Shown in pieces: positions 34,346 through 46,133 of a stretch of DNA of 64,000 nt; position 1 is the stretch's first letter; the number at the start of each line of letters is the position of its first letter. The notes under the pieces were generated by a model, which saw nothing but the letters and a program-made list of their open reading frames with translations, was not told where the DNA came from and searched no databases. The stretch is from Allium sativum (lineage: Eukaryota; Streptophyta; Magnoliopsida; Asparagales; Amaryllidaceae). Location of the stretch: contig CM060912.1 of the NCBI GenBank assembly GCA_030737875.1, positions 208,581,231 through 208,645,230 on the forward strand, given 5' to 3'. Both the position numbers and the translations under genes were made by a program.

Positions 34346-36004
34346 CTTATAATACGTCCCAGGGCCATAAAGCTAGTTTACTGATGAAACAGAACCTAGC
34401 ATGTACAGTTTATATTAAGAATATCAGAAAACTATCCGAAGGTTAGAAAACTCTAGGCCGTATAACATGATATCTATACTCTGCAAAAACTTCAATCATG
34501 GATTTATTCATCAAGAAATACCTATTTGTATTAACCAAAGTTATATTGATAAGTCACTACAACAAAACAGTCCTTTTACAACGGGCAAAAACCGTTGTAA
34601 TATGCATTTCACAACGGGCATATGCCCGTCTTAACATGCGTCGTTGTAATAGCTGCTGACTATTTGACAACGGGCAATGACTGTTGTAAAAGACCGTTGT
34701 AATAACTTGCTCTGTCACGTGCAATGACTCTATGAAAATGGTTATTAACCGTTGTAATAGCTAATAAATTACAAGCGGCTTTTGCCCGTTGTAATACAGT
34801 ATATTACAATGGTTTTTGACCGTTGTTGTATCTTCTATAACAACAAGTAATGCCCGTTGTAAAATGCTGAAAGTTGCAATGGATTAGAATATTGCACATT
34901 ATGTTAATAATATTTACAAGAATTGAATATTTAATTCAAAAATTATTTTTAAAAAATATTTATTACACTTTCAAATAATACACATAGTGTTACCTCTCTA
35001 TTTACACAATCACTTGTACATACACATCCTCACTATATTTCACTCGTATACATTGACTCCTCACTACACACTTATTCACTCATATACACGTACACAGTCA
35101 CTCATCTAAAAATTTATTTTCTATGCAACTTTGAAGGTTCTGAATAGCCACTTCATCAATAAGCTCAAGTAAATACAAAACATATAAAAGAAGCAAATGA
35201 TTCCATGAAACAATTCAGGCAACATAGCATATAACATATGTACATAACTTAATTCGATATCCCACTGTAAAATAATTCATACGTCCCAGGAATTGTCCTG
35301 ATTCAAATTTTTTGGTCTTTCATGCTAGCAATGCTATAACATCCATTTTAGAGCCAAGGTGCATCATTTCTCTACCAAAATCAATTGCTCAGCCCTGCCA
35401 ATTTCAGCGCAGCAAGCTTAGCCTGCATAAAAACATACAAAATCAATTTTCATTCCTAGATATAGTATGCACTCCACAACCATGTTTCCACTATTATTGA
35501 ACATTGTTCATGTCGTTTGGCTTCTATTATCGAGCATTGTTCATGTCCCAGTTCTAGGATTCATTTGCCTACTAGATCAGCATCAGGCGATTGACACCTT
35601 ATATACAATACAAACGTTGCTGGTAATCCTCATTTGTCAAGCTATTAAAATTACCAAATGTCGAGAAGTCTGCAATTTTCATCTGCATCTGATTGTTGCG
35701 ATTCATGTTACTCGACTTGATCTTTATTATGAAATTGCCGAAAATAAACTATTGTACTACATCCACTATCAGCAAACAGAACATATACCTTTCAGTAACC
35801 TAATCAAATCAAATGACATACCAAAATTTAACATCATAATCAAATGACATACCAAAATTCAAGAAAATAATAATAAAGTTTTAGATTCTCATATTCAGTA
35901 TGGTGTCTTTTGCAATCAAGTCTAGCTTTTTACGTGTAGACTTACATATTCAACGTTAATGGGTTCAGTATGCTTTTTAATAAAAAAAATTAGATCAAAA
36001 TTAG

Positions 36005-36306
36005 CACGTCGAGTCTTCCAGGATAACTTGGCTGAGGGATTCAGGTCTTTTAGTACCAATAACTGGGATACAGGATTATTTGTCATATATGCCATTGCCC
36101 TTGTAAGTTAACTATGCTCTATGCCCTGTAGTTGCTTTAACTCTCATTTTACTTCTTTTGACCTTTAGTTTTTGTTGAGGACATACCATACGTCTTTATG
36201 AGTGCAGCCCGGTTCTGTGCACATGTTGTCAAGCACAATTATGAAAGAGCTTAGGAGATTAGCTTCTCAAGTGTCAATAGAGGAAGTAACACATGCCAAA
36301 AATCAG
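36005..36306 (+). pseudogene. Mitochondrial processing peptidase beta-like exon pair captured by CACTA A
   Basis: Exon a (about 36005-36102) reads NLAEGFRSFSTNNWDTGLF then VIYAIAL up to a gtaagt donor. Exon b (36208-36306, exactly 33 codons) reads from a tgcag acceptor through STIMKELRRLASQVSIEEV to HAKNQ and a gtaatg donor. Together they match the order and spacing of the plant MPP-beta/core peptidase region (LAESF..F.TNY.DTGLFG.YA.A, then I..E...L...VSE.EV.RA.NQ) from memory. Both exons are phase 0. No other exons are seen, so this is a fragment. The missing residues and the lack of neighbours make it non-functional. Confidence 0.7.
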
Positions 36307-38039
36307 GTAATGAAATCAATATGTTGAATCTATATGCTTCGCTTGTGTTATTTTATTTGTTTGGTCTCCTTGTGTAGTAAAATGTTTGATCATTAATCAG
36401 AATATTACTTTGCAATTTGAAGTTTATGCTTATTCAGCTTTTTTTAACATAAAGCAAAGAACCCTCATTAACATAAAAAGTGTTTGAGTCCCGTGACAAA
36501 TTATACATCTCTTCAAAACATTAATTCTAATCAACCAGTTCAGCAACATTTAGTGGCTAATAGTATACTTTTACTCAGTTCATCGGATCAAGGACAAACA
36601 ACAAACATTAGTATTATATGGCTAGTAAAAGAGAAGAATGGTTGTAGATTCATTTCAACATAAAAGATATGAATGCCATTGAATGTGTAAAACTATATCC
36701 ACATGATTTTTCTCACGCTACTTACAATAAAAATATGAACCTAATCTTATGAGAATGTTGAACTTGATTTTGTGCTATCAAATAAAGTTCATTTTAAAGG
36801 TATAAATTTCAAAAGAAGAACGTTGAACTACTTTCTCCTTTTTTTCTTCTTTAGAAGCTTATAATTTATTTTTTAACAGAAATCATTATAGTTATAATAA
36901 CAGAAACGCTTTGGAGGTAAATCTGGTTAACTTGAATAGTGACTTGTTCAATGTTGCTTTAAAGTGCAAACAGAATAAGGCTAATTCTATTCCAAGAAGT
37001 TTCCGGATTCGCACCTGAAGCATCTGTGACTGGCTCCCTGGTTTAGAATAAGCAAACGTTAATATAATAAGCGCATGCCTACACTATAAAGGACAAAGCC
37101 AAACAATATGTCGTCATCATCGATCCTTGATAATTTAAGCTACTTATGCTGGATCTAAAAATGGCAATACCTCTGGATGGAACTATAATTGATAATTCGT
37201 ATACTTTTAATTGTCTTGAACGAAGGAGATAAATTACCTTATCAAAATGATTTTTTAATGAGGACTACCAAATGCAGGCTATTAGTACATGTCCAGAAAT
37301 CTTAGCCCTGCAATCCAAATAAATGTATATAGTCTAAAATTTTAGATGTGATTAAATATCATAACCTTCCGGATTGAGCTGTCTACCACACTAAACACAT
37401 ATTGATGTAGATGCAATATCGACACTTGGTAGGCATTCAATCTGTTTAAAAGAGATACCCCATTCATGCTGCAATCCAGTAGAAAATAGTTTCTAAAATC
37501 CATGGTTATCATATCAGCTATATTACATAGTGTGGTTACGTAACTACAATGAGCTGGTGCAGAGCATGTGAAGCAAAGAGGAAAATACACATTTTAAATG
37601 AAGGGTTAAACATGCAGAATGTAAAAATGATATTGATGGCACACAACATGTGCAGCAAAAAGAATTATACATATTACAAAGAAGGGCTCACCTTTATTAA
37701 TAAACATGGCAGGTGCATAGAGTCTCTCCAAAGAGACAAAGGCTTTCATTAGTTCCATAAAAATGCACTTGCAGACTGGATAAAATGCACAAGTCAGCAA
37801 ATTAAGTCAACCAACACCTATGTGCAACTATTTATTTATGAAATTCACAGGCAATTGAATGTATACGCTGAAACATTTATAACTTTCAAGGTATACGTTA
37901 GCATAAATGACATACCTGCCATCAACCCCTCAGACAGCATAAATGACATCCCAGGCCAAGGCAGAATCATTCACCTCGTCTCTTCAAGGCAACTATTTTA
38001 ATTAATTTTCCTGCTGAAATTAAATTTCTTGAATTAAGC

Positions 38040-38640
38040 TAATCGTAAGTTGAAACTTACCTTGAGTCGAAGGCAAAAGAAGAACGGCAGCGGTCCCTGA
38101 CCTTAACGCGCTGGAAACTTTGGCAACCCTTTTTTGGCTCACTGGAGATGCCACAACATGACGAGGACGCTGGAATTAGGTGCGGACAGGCGGCGGACTG
38201 CAACGCCAGTCGAAGAAAGCGAGGAGACATGCTGTGTTGCATGCAATAGCATCAAGGCGGCATCTGGTGGTTTGATTGAGCGGATTTTGAAGGATGGCTT
38301 AGGCTTCGGCTGGTAGCGGAGGCTGACACGATGAGGAGGTCAATGCGGTTCGGTGGCTCACGAACAAAGGGAACATGAGGCGACTATGGTGGCGGCTTCG
38401 ACAATCGGTTCTCTAGTTCGATGGAGAGAAAAGTAGTCACTGGTAGTTGCGCTGTGGAAGGTGGAAGCTGCGTTGAGGGTGCGGTGGTGCAAGGTCAGGT
38501 GTGGATCGATTTTCTCAATTTGGGGTTACAGACGGTGGCCATGGAAAACCAATTTGAGGAAGATGAAAATTTTGGGGAAAAGGATTTTCTGAGCACGGAT
38601 GCGAAGGGATGGCAATAAAATAGAAGGGGTCGGGGGAAAA
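38040..38640 (-). other. GC-richer gene-like block inside CACTA A
   Basis: In contrast to the AT-rich surroundings, 38047-38620 has balanced composition, a gttgaaacttac|ctt pattern that would be a minus-strand splice donor at about 38060, and open frames on both strands (for example 38134-38316 and 38421-38618 plus). I do not recognise a protein. It could be a first exon and leader of another captured gene or the element's own promoter region. Confidence 0.35.
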
Positions 38641-40102
38641 AGTAATAGTGGACACGCGTTAAACATTACAGGATATTTTGTACAAGTGTAAACAATCTTC
38701 AACCATCTTAACAAGTTGTAAAATAAGTAATAAATAAAAAAATTCCAAATATAAATAACATTTATACTACTATGTACATACAAACCATACTAGTATACTT
38801 ATATTTTCAAGTCCAATTTCAAATTAAATTTTTATAACCGAATTCAAATCTAATTAAATTAAATAAATTCTCAGGTTAAATTAATTTAAAACTCAAAACA
38901 AATAAAATAAATTAGTTTATAACATATCAAATAAAGTTGAATCAAAGTTTACAAATATTAAAAAAACTAGATTAAAATACTAATAACGCTTAATTTAAAT
39001 AAAACCATTCAGATTCAAAGATTAAAATTTTAAATTCACACTTATAAATTAATTCAACTCAAGCTTGAATAAACTAGATTTCAAATAAAAATCAAATATC
39101 ATGTATAAACATAGAATTCTCAAAACTAAAATTAAATTAACTTAAAAATTTAAATGCCAAAATTTCTAGTTCGTTACAAATTATTAATTGTAAAATACAA
39201 AATACTAAGTCTTAATTATCAATATTAAATATTCATCTTAATTAAGCAAAAGTTATTCATCTTAACTATCAATTTATATAATAACAAATAATTAATTTAT
39301 TCGTAAAAATACCTCTTTCAAACACAAATTATAATTATTGATTGTCAAAAATTGACAATTGACGTTTATTACAACGGGGATTTTATGATTATTGTATAAT
39401 TGGTAAAGTTAATTATCATATGTTACTTCATATATATTAATTATAATTTAATGTTAATTATAAATTATTATATTTAATATTAATGATCAATATTAGTTAC
39501 TTATAATAGGAAAGTAAAATTAAGCATGTTGGAGTACTAATTATATCTAATAATTAGTAATTATAGATTATTTATTAATAATCATTAATTATTATAAGTT
39601 ATAAATGATTAATATAATATTATTAATGATTAATTATTAAATATTAATAAATAATATAATATTGTTAATGATTAGTAATTAGTAATATAATATTATAGTT
39701 AATAATTAGTAATATATGATTAATTTTTAAATAATAAAAAATTATCAGTATTAATTTTATGGAAGTATTATAATTATTAATTATTGACCGTCGAAAAGAG
39801 TGTTGTAGATGATATCTATTACAACTGTCCAGAAACGACCGTTGTAATAGGATTCTATTACAACAGGCAGTCTATGCCCGATGTAAAAAGGTGTTGTACA
39901 GACATCTATTACAACGGTCCTCGAAATGACCATTGTAATAGCGCTCTTTTACAACGGTCAGTCAACGCTCGTTGTAAAATTAACGTTGTAATAGGCTGTT
40001 TTTGTTGTAGTGAGTTCTGCATAATACACACGTAAACAAGAGCACCTCAAGCAAAATAAGTTTATATTTGAATTACATAACCGTGTCCTCAAATTTGTGT
40101 TT

Positions 40103-40346
40103 CAATGGACTTTCTCAAAATAAAATAATGCTTGTATTTTATTATTTTAATGGAACAATTAATGAACGGGATAAAAAAATCAACACAGGCCACTGCCATT
40201 AGCATCGTATTTTCTTCTTTGTCCTTTGCCAGGATTACTTATTAAATTGTATATTTAGGACGAAATAATCTAGTAGGTTGTCAGGGTGGCTGAGTGGTCT
40301 AAGGCGCCGGACTAAGTTCTGGTCCTCGTGAGAGGGCGTGGGTTCA
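40103..40346 (+). pseudogene. Degenerate tRNA-Leu copy with duplicated upstream flank
   Basis: 40280-40346 repeats the tRNA-Leu at 50171 (gtcagggtgg.cgagtggtct, aaggcgcc.gact, ggtcctcgtgagagggcgtg). It has lost one base in the anticodon loop, so no CAA anticodon remains, and it stops in the T arm at gggttca. About 175 bp upstream (40103-40279) are also similar to 49995-50170, including atggactttctcaaaat and gtcctttgccagg. So the locus was duplicated as DNA, not retroposed as a tRNA. Confidence 0.8.
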
Positions 40347-40522
40347 GACCGATAGACTTCCGCACTAATGAATGAGTCTTTTTTTTTGTACTCAATCATG
40401 GAGGAGAAAACGTATAAACCACACCCTGGTCTGGTCACCCCCTTTTTCCTTATTCAGAAATACCCAAAAAAAAAAAAAAAAAAACGCAGCAGAGCAGACA
40501 TGTTCATCTTCAGACCGATAGA
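40343..40522. mobile_element. Short insertion flanked by 14-bp direct repeats, SINE-like
   Basis: ttcagaccgataga occurs at 40343-40356 and again at 40509-40522, with 152 bp between. The spacer has a T run (40379-40387) and a 20-base A run (about 40466-40486). Without it, the sequence would read from the broken tRNA straight into gatagataaccat, which is also present downstream of the intact tRNA copy (50589-50601). A long target duplication suggests LINE-driven retroposition. The A run is not directly at the repeat, so the type is uncertain. Confidence 0.45.
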
Positions 40523-41247
40523 TAACCATTAAGTTTATGGAAGCCGAAGGGTTGAGTTCTCCACTTAGGGTATAGATCGACCTACACCCTAAGCTCTGAA
40601 AAAGATTCAGGAAAAGCATCGCCATACGAACTGGACTAAGGGAAACTGAACAAATTGCAATCGAATCATGGATATAGCTCAAACGCATAAACGACCTTGT
40701 GGTGGCATGATGGCACTATATATACTAGAAAATTATTATATTATGTTCATAATTGCATCATTTACGTACATACATATACAGTAAACACATATTACTATTT
40801 ACATGCATAAAGCTATGGTAAATATATAAAAGAGATGGAACTAACTGTACATAATGTAGTTTTTGTGAATTTCACATGGTACATAGAGTAGGAATGAATA
40901 TGGTAAAGATTGTAAATGAACTGTAGTATTTCATTACAAACAACCATTACGTATAGACTCAAGAGACCTAAATAGTAGAGAACGAAACTTGCACAATCTC
41001 GGTCTGGTTGACACAAAAAAGTAGAAAATACAGTCTCTTAGACTTAATGATACAATAATGAAAAAATAAATCTAGAAGACAATATCATTTCTTCTTTCTA
41101 CTACTTCCCTTGCTTCATTTCTGAGGCTTGGTCGGCAGCTTTTGTATCCTTCAGGTATCCCCGCTAGGAGTAACCTCGCTCTTTGAGATAGTAATGATGG
41201 GTCATGCACCAGTAGTTGCTCTAAGATATCTAGCTTTACTGGCAGAC
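40523..41247. other. No gene recognised
   Basis: AT-rich sequence with short low-complexity frames only. I see no tRNA, TIR, LTR or protein domain. Confidence 0.5.
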
Positions 41248-41524
41248 TGTTGAGACAAGTCTCACATTGGCGAATTTGTAAAATGAATCCTGTATAAGTA
41301 AAATGAGTTCATCCTTCACATTGCCAATTGGTTTTGTGATAATTTGGGGTTCTCTAATATGGTATCAGAGCAGGTTTAATTCGTACGCACAATGCCACAC
41401 TTATCCACGTCACCCAATATAAAGGTCCACATTGGGGAATTTGTAAAATGAATCCTGTATAAGTAAAATGAGTTCACCCTTCACATTGCCAATTGGTTTT
41501 GTGATAATTTGGTATTCTCTAATA
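41248..41524 (+). mobile_element. TRIM-type miniature LTR retrotransposon, 277 bp
   Basis: A 112-bp left repeat (41248-41359, from tgttgagacaag to tctctaata) is followed at once by TGGTATCAGAGCAGG (41360-41374), an initiator-Met primer site. After about 50 bp the repeat recurs (about 41426-41524, cacattgg.gaatttgtaaa to tctctaata) lacking its first dozen bases. Flanks cagac and ctgac match at four of five bases. Size, primer site and absence of coding sequence fit a TRIM. No clear polypurine tract remains. Confidence 0.7.
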
Positions 41525-42341
41525 CTGACTCCCATTTATGCTTGTGCTTGCATTAATTATGGGAATTGTTAAATGGCTTTTTCACCTTCTTTATTTCCAC
41601 TACCAACTCTTTCTTCTATGTTTCCAATTTCTCAGTTATGCTCACTCGGTCCATCCACTTTCGAACATCTATACTTACACATCTTTTTGACACATGGAAG
41701 GATCATCCAAGCCCTCAAGTGCTGCAATCTATTTGAAATATGGTAAGTAGAATTGGAAACCAGAATGGACTCGAGGCTGCCATATAGGTAGTGATCAACG
41801 TAGCAAAGATGGTCGTTATCTTATATCTTGAAAAGATGGCGATATATATAGCAGATGTAGTTGGCCTATGTGACTAGAAAAAAAGTACTCAACTCGTTAT
41901 CTTCTTCTAGTGTGAACTAAAACTCTTCGAGCTTAGAACAAGCAAGGAGATTACCTGCACTTGGGGACCACTTGCAAGCTTTAACCTCAAAGACTTCTCC
42001 ATTGCCTTCCGTAGTGAGTTGCACAACTACAACACAAACTTAAACATCAGTAGAGGCTTCAAGATTAATAGCCATAGGGCATGCAATAGATTTAGTACTA
42101 GTTGACGTGGGAATGATGCCTACTTGGCTTTGACGCCTGGAGGATGACTCACCAGGGCTTGAATGGATCTCGCAAGTAGGAGCTTGAGTGGTAACGTTAG
42201 ATTTTGCTAAGGCTCGAGCTGCGACAGCATTGATGGTATCTTCCTTACCCTCTGTCCTGACAGCTTCCGGGTCGACCACAATAGCTTTTCTAGACTCTTT
42301 GTCCAATTAAGTAGTCATCAGTTCCTCCTTGATGCACAGAT
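41525..42341. other. Unassigned sequence with one 88-codon minus frame
   Basis: A minus-strand frame at 42040-42306 encodes an Ala/Ser/Thr-rich polar peptide (MDKESRKAIVVD...), with no domain I recognise. Composition suggests old coding or retroelement sequence interrupted by the copia insertion at 42342. Confidence 0.35.
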
Positions 42342-42631
42342 TGATATAATAGAGAGCAGGATACCAACTTGACAGACTTTCAGGTACAATTTAAAGGAAG
42401 GAAATGTGACAAACTTTTTGCATGGAAGATGAGAATTAGACAGACTTTCTATTTTATTTCACTTTTTTTTCGTTATGTCATTACAAACAATGTCACTAGC
42501 ATCCTTTTGTAGGCATTACAGTCCAAAGAAAACATAGAAAACCAATCACCGTTTGACTCTTCACATACAAAAGACACTTGACTCTTCAATTATTTTATCA
42601 TTTCCCACAATTATTTAATGTTTATTCAACA
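42342..42631 (-). repeat. 3' LTR of the copia element
   Basis: 290 bp, paired with 45248-45536. On the plus strand it runs from tgataatagagagc-type sequence to tttattcaaca. Confidence 0.85.
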
Positions 42632-42639
42632 AAACTCCC

Positions 42640-43480
42640 CCATAAACTTAAATGCTTCTTCCATCCGTCATGCCAACCATTTTCTTGCATTTGTTGAGAA
42701 GTACTTTCGGCAATGGTTTTGTAAAGATGTATGCAGCTTGATCTTGACTTGTCAATGCATCAGTTCCACACCTTCTTCCTTCACATGATCTCGGATAAAG
42801 TGAAAATGAGCATCAATGTGTTTGCTTCTTTCATGATTTACTGGATTGTTGGCCAACTTAATTGCTGATTTTTTGTCAACATGAATCACGGTTGCACCGA
42901 GTTGCTTTAGCTTCATCTTACTTAAACAAATTTCTAAGCATCACCTTCTTGCTAATCGGGTCGAGCAGCTTGTTCCCTTTTGTCTTCTTATCATACCTAA
43001 TGAAAATATACCTTTTGCTTTTGTCTTCGAGCTTCGTTCTTTATTGACCTGGTACGTGTGCATAAGTCACACTACCGAACACCTTGAAATGAAAAACTGT
43101 TGGCTTTGTACGCTCCAGGCCTTTTGTGGCGTTTGATCATTTAACTTCACATGTGGATATCGATTTTGTACATAGATGCCACACTGTTCAACCTCTGCCC
43201 AGAATTCCTTGGGTATCTTCCTACTTTTGAGCATTGATCGAACCATGTCGAGAATAGTCCGGTTCTTCCTCTCGGCCACACCATTTTGTTGAGGAGAATA
43301 TGGTGCGGTTAAAAATCTCCTTATGCCTTGCTCCTTGTAATACTCCATGAAAGTCGTCGAGGTATACTCGCCACCTCTATCGGATCGTATGGCTTTGATG
43401 TGTCTACCAGTTTCCTTCTCCACCATCACTTTGAATTTTTTGAACACCTCGAATGTCTCAGATTTTTCCTTCAAAAAATA
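42640..43480 (-). pseudogene. Copia integrase C-terminus fused to RNase H tail by deletion
   Basis: 43067-43474 encodes integrase core sequence (IRSDRGGEYTS, YSPQQNGVAERKNRTI, KEFWAEV), keeping the second Asp and the Glu of the D,D,E triad. The frame then degenerates through SVTYAHVPGQ and KSKRYIFI to KKVML near 42940. Directly after, sequence coding for the RNase H end appears (KKSAIKLANNPVNHERSKH, then IDAHFHFIRDHV) down to about 42700. The whole reverse transcriptase and most of RNase H that normally lie between are absent. Frames carry stops. The copy cannot make an active polymerase. Confidence 0.82.
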
Positions 43481-43483
43481 ACC

Positions 43484-44260
43484 TCAAGTTTTTCGTGAGA
43501 AGTCATCAATAAAAGAAGTAAAATACCTTTCACCGCTGAAAGATTCGGGGGTGATTGGTCCACATATGTCGGTATGAATCAACTCGAGAATATGTTTATC
43601 TTGATATTCTGCATTCTTTTGAAATGAGGTTCTTGTTTGCTTGCCTAGCACACAATCTTCACAAAATTTGCCCTCATAATACATGTCTGGCAGTCCGTGC
43701 ACCATGTCCTTCCTTGCTAACTTCTTTAAACCACCATAATATAGATGACCAAAGCGAAGATGCCACGACACCTTGTCTTCTATGTTGACTCGCAAACATT
43801 TTTCCTGCACACTTCTCAGTTTCAGTTTGTACATCCGATTTCTTCTCACCTCAACTCGAGAAACTAGACGTCCTTCATTGTCTTTCAGCTGTAGTGTCCG
43901 GTTTTTCACGAATACCGAGTATCCCTTCTCCATAAGTTGCCCCATGCTCAAAATATTATTTTTAAGATCAGGTATAATAAACATTCTCAATTGATCCTTC
44001 TATACCATCTTTTTGTAAATAATGAACTGTACCTTGGTCTTTTACTTGGATCTTTGACGCGTCTCCAAATGAAACGTGTTCATCTTCGACCTCTCACGTC
44101 CCCCTGAATAGGTGTTTGTGCCCGCACATATGGTTACTAGCACCGGTGTCAAGATACCATTCCGTGTCGCTGTCGGAGACGGTATTTTTGTAAGCCATCA
44201 TACGAACACCATCTTCTCTTGCCTCCTCTTCCGCAACTAGATTAGCGTTTTCTTCTACCT
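43484..44260 (-). pseudogene. Copia protease, GAG-pre-integrase and integrase N-terminus
   Basis: Protease active site WYLDTGASNHMCG lies at about 44110-44150 and is followed by a TGA (FRGT*EVEDEHVSFGD). Downstream come IIPDLKNNILSMGQLMEKGY, the GAG-pre-integrase zinc domain (WHLRFGHLYYGGLKKL, then FCEDCVLGKQTR) and the integrase first Asp in HTDICGPI. The frame ends at 43484 in SFIDDFSRKT. Confidence 0.85.
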
Positions 44261-45240
44261 TTTTCTCGGAATAGCACTTCTTTGAATAGTGTCCATACTT
44301 TCCACAATTATAGCACTTGATATTTGATTTGCACTCTTTTGCGTAGTATCCACGCTTGCCGCAGTTATAGCATTCCTCATTTGAATAATTTGACCGACCA
44401 CCTCTACCATGACCACGTCCTCTTCCTTGACTATTTTATTGGCTTGACTGTACCTTTTTCTCATGATTTTCACCTTGACCGCAGCCTATACCACGGCGAC
44501 CATTGTTCCGACCTCCACGACCACTACGTCCTCTTCCTCGATTGTGTTGTGCGTACATCACCTTGTTTTCCTTAAGACTTGCCTTAGCTTGCAAAGCATC
44601 TTCGAGTAGCTCTTCTTTCTTTTTCTTCTTACGTTGTTCGTGTGCCTCGAGAGAACCGGCAAGTTCGTCGACTGTGAGCGTCGTAAGGTCCTTTGATTCT
44701 TCTATCGCGCACACAACATTCTCAAAATTATCGGTTAACGATCTCAAAATCTTCTCCACAACACGCGCGTCGGTTAGCACCTCGCCATTACGATTTAGTT
44801 GATTCATCACAGCTTGAACACATGTGATGTAGTCAGATACGCTTTCAGACTCCTTCATTCTAATGCTCTCAAACTCACCACGAAGAGTTTGGAGACGCAC
44901 TTGCTTCACTCGGTCGGCTCCTTTATACACTTTTTCTAAAATGTCCCACGCTTCTTTTGAAGTATTTGCATTGGCAATCTTCTCAAGACCCGACTCATCA
45001 ACGGCTCGAAACAAAATGTATAGTGCTCCTTTATTCTTCGATCGTGACTCTTTCAACGCCTTATTTTGAGCCGTCGAATATCCCGTGGTATTTGTTGGTT
45101 CTTCGAAACCTTCTTTGACCACCTCCTATGCATCTTGAGATCCGAACAGAGCTTTCATTTGAATGCTCCAATTCTCATAATTCGCCTTCGTCAGTCATGG
45201 CAGCGGGATTTGCCTCATCATGTTCTCCATCGGCTCTGAT
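44255..45240 (-). pseudogene. Copia Gag with two CCHC zinc knuckles
   Basis: From the primer site the minus strand reads a Gag start (LTKANYENWSIQMKALF) interrupted by TGA and TAG codons. It then stays open from 45122 to 44436: UBN2-type Gag (AWDILEKVYKGADRVKQVRL, SVSDYITCVQAVMNQLNRNG-like region), a Lys-rich stretch and an RGRGRSGRGG linker. Two knuckles of the C..C.....H....C type lie at about 44265-44375. Nonsense codons at the start and a frame change near 44440 disable it. Confidence 0.85.
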
Positions 45241-45247
45241 ACCAATT

Positions 45248-45536
45248 TGATATAATAGAGAGCAGGATACTAACCTGACAGATTTTCAGGTACAGTCTAA
45301 AGGAAGGAAATGTGACAAATTTTTGTATGGAAGAGGAGAATTAGACAGACTTTCTATTTTATTTCACTTTTCTTTTCCGTTATGTCATTACAAATAATGT
45401 CACTAACATCCTTTTATAGGCATTATAGTCCAAAAGAAACATAAAAAACCAAGCATCGTTTGACTTTTCCATACAAAAGACACTTGACTCTTCAATTATT
45501 TTATCATTTCCCACTATCATTTAATTTTATTCAACA
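45248..45536 (-). repeat. 5' LTR of the copia element
   Basis: 289 bp, diverged from 42342-42631 by many substitutions and small indels. The following aaac also follows the other LTR, so the LTR edge could be four bases further out. Confidence 0.85.
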
Positions 45537-45954
45537 AAACGGTCCAAGGTTACTTTCCAGACAAAAGCGAGTGTACAAGGGAACTTACAATTCAAATAGC
45601 TCAAGTTTTTCATATTCTGATGAGAAATATATTATTATAGCATCCAAGTGCCGCAGAAAAAAAAGTCTCTTTAAAGTCCAATTAACCCTTATGAGCCATG
45701 AGGAGATCAATGTGCATGGCAACATTCCCTACTACAAGCCAAGCCTTTTGTTCATTTAATTGGAAGACTTATTCTCTTGGTGAAGTGATTTCTTAGGTCT
45801 ATGCAACAATGGTATGGTTTTGGGACTTCACAACCTCAGCAAATTCGATAATGTGCCTTCCTTATGCTTTCACAGTTTCCTTTTCTGCTGCCAGTTGATC
45901 CTAGAGCTTACCCTCTTCTAAGTGAGGCCAATTCTTCGAGAGCTAATCCTTTGT

Positions 45955-46111
45955 CCCCAAAATTCTCTGTCTCCTTATACCCAACCAATAAGAATTCCTT
46001 ATTTTTATCTTTTTGCAATTAAGTCCAAAAATAAAAGAGGGTTAAATTGTAAAAAGGTGGAATTCATGGGGTGCTGATTGGTTGGATATAGAGGAACAGA
46101 GAATTTTGGGG
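45955..46111. repeat. Large imperfect hairpin 1
   Basis: ccccaaaattctctgt (45955-45970) pairs with acagagaattttgggg (46096-46111). Inner arms pair through taccca.accaat.a.aattcc and ggaattca...attggttgg.ta. The loop side contains ttgcaattaagtcc, which also occurs in hairpin 2. Confidence 0.85.
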
Positions 46112-46133
46112 ATAGGTGATTTATTTGCAATTC

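Larger units (their letters stand above)
34555..40012. mobile_element. CACTA transposon A, 5458 bp, non-autonomous, with captured exons
   Basis: Termini are CACTACAACAAAA... and ...TTTTTGTTGTAGTG, with a perfect 3-bp target duplication AGT (34552-34554 and 40013-40015). Subterminal regions (34565-34870 and 39780-40005) carry many direct and inverted copies of ttacaacgggca and ccgttgtaat, the usual transposase-binding arrays of this superfamily. No transposase is recognisable inside. The interior holds processing-peptidase-like exons at 36005-36306, a GC-richer block at 38040-38640, and extremely AT-rich DNA at 38640-39780. Confidence 0.9.
42342..45536 (-). mobile_element. Ty1/copia retrotransposon, internally deleted (RT missing), 3195 bp
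   Basis: LTRs of about 290 bp (42342-42631 and 45248-45536) start TGTTGAATAAA and end ...ctctattatatca on the minus strand. A primer site TGGTATCAGAGCC (45232-45244) adjoins the right LTR. A polypurine tract (tttatgggggagtttt, minus strand, from about 42647 down) adjoins the left LTR. Interior order is gag, zinc knuckles, protease, integrase, then the C-terminal end of RNase H; the reverse transcriptase is gone. The LTRs differ much more than those of the Tat element (over 15 differences seen), so it is older. No matching target duplication is seen. Confidence 0.88.

Noticed and set aside
38134..38618. Host protein genes inside CACTA A
   Set aside because: Short frames on both strands without recognisable domain or splice partners; kept only as a gene-like block.
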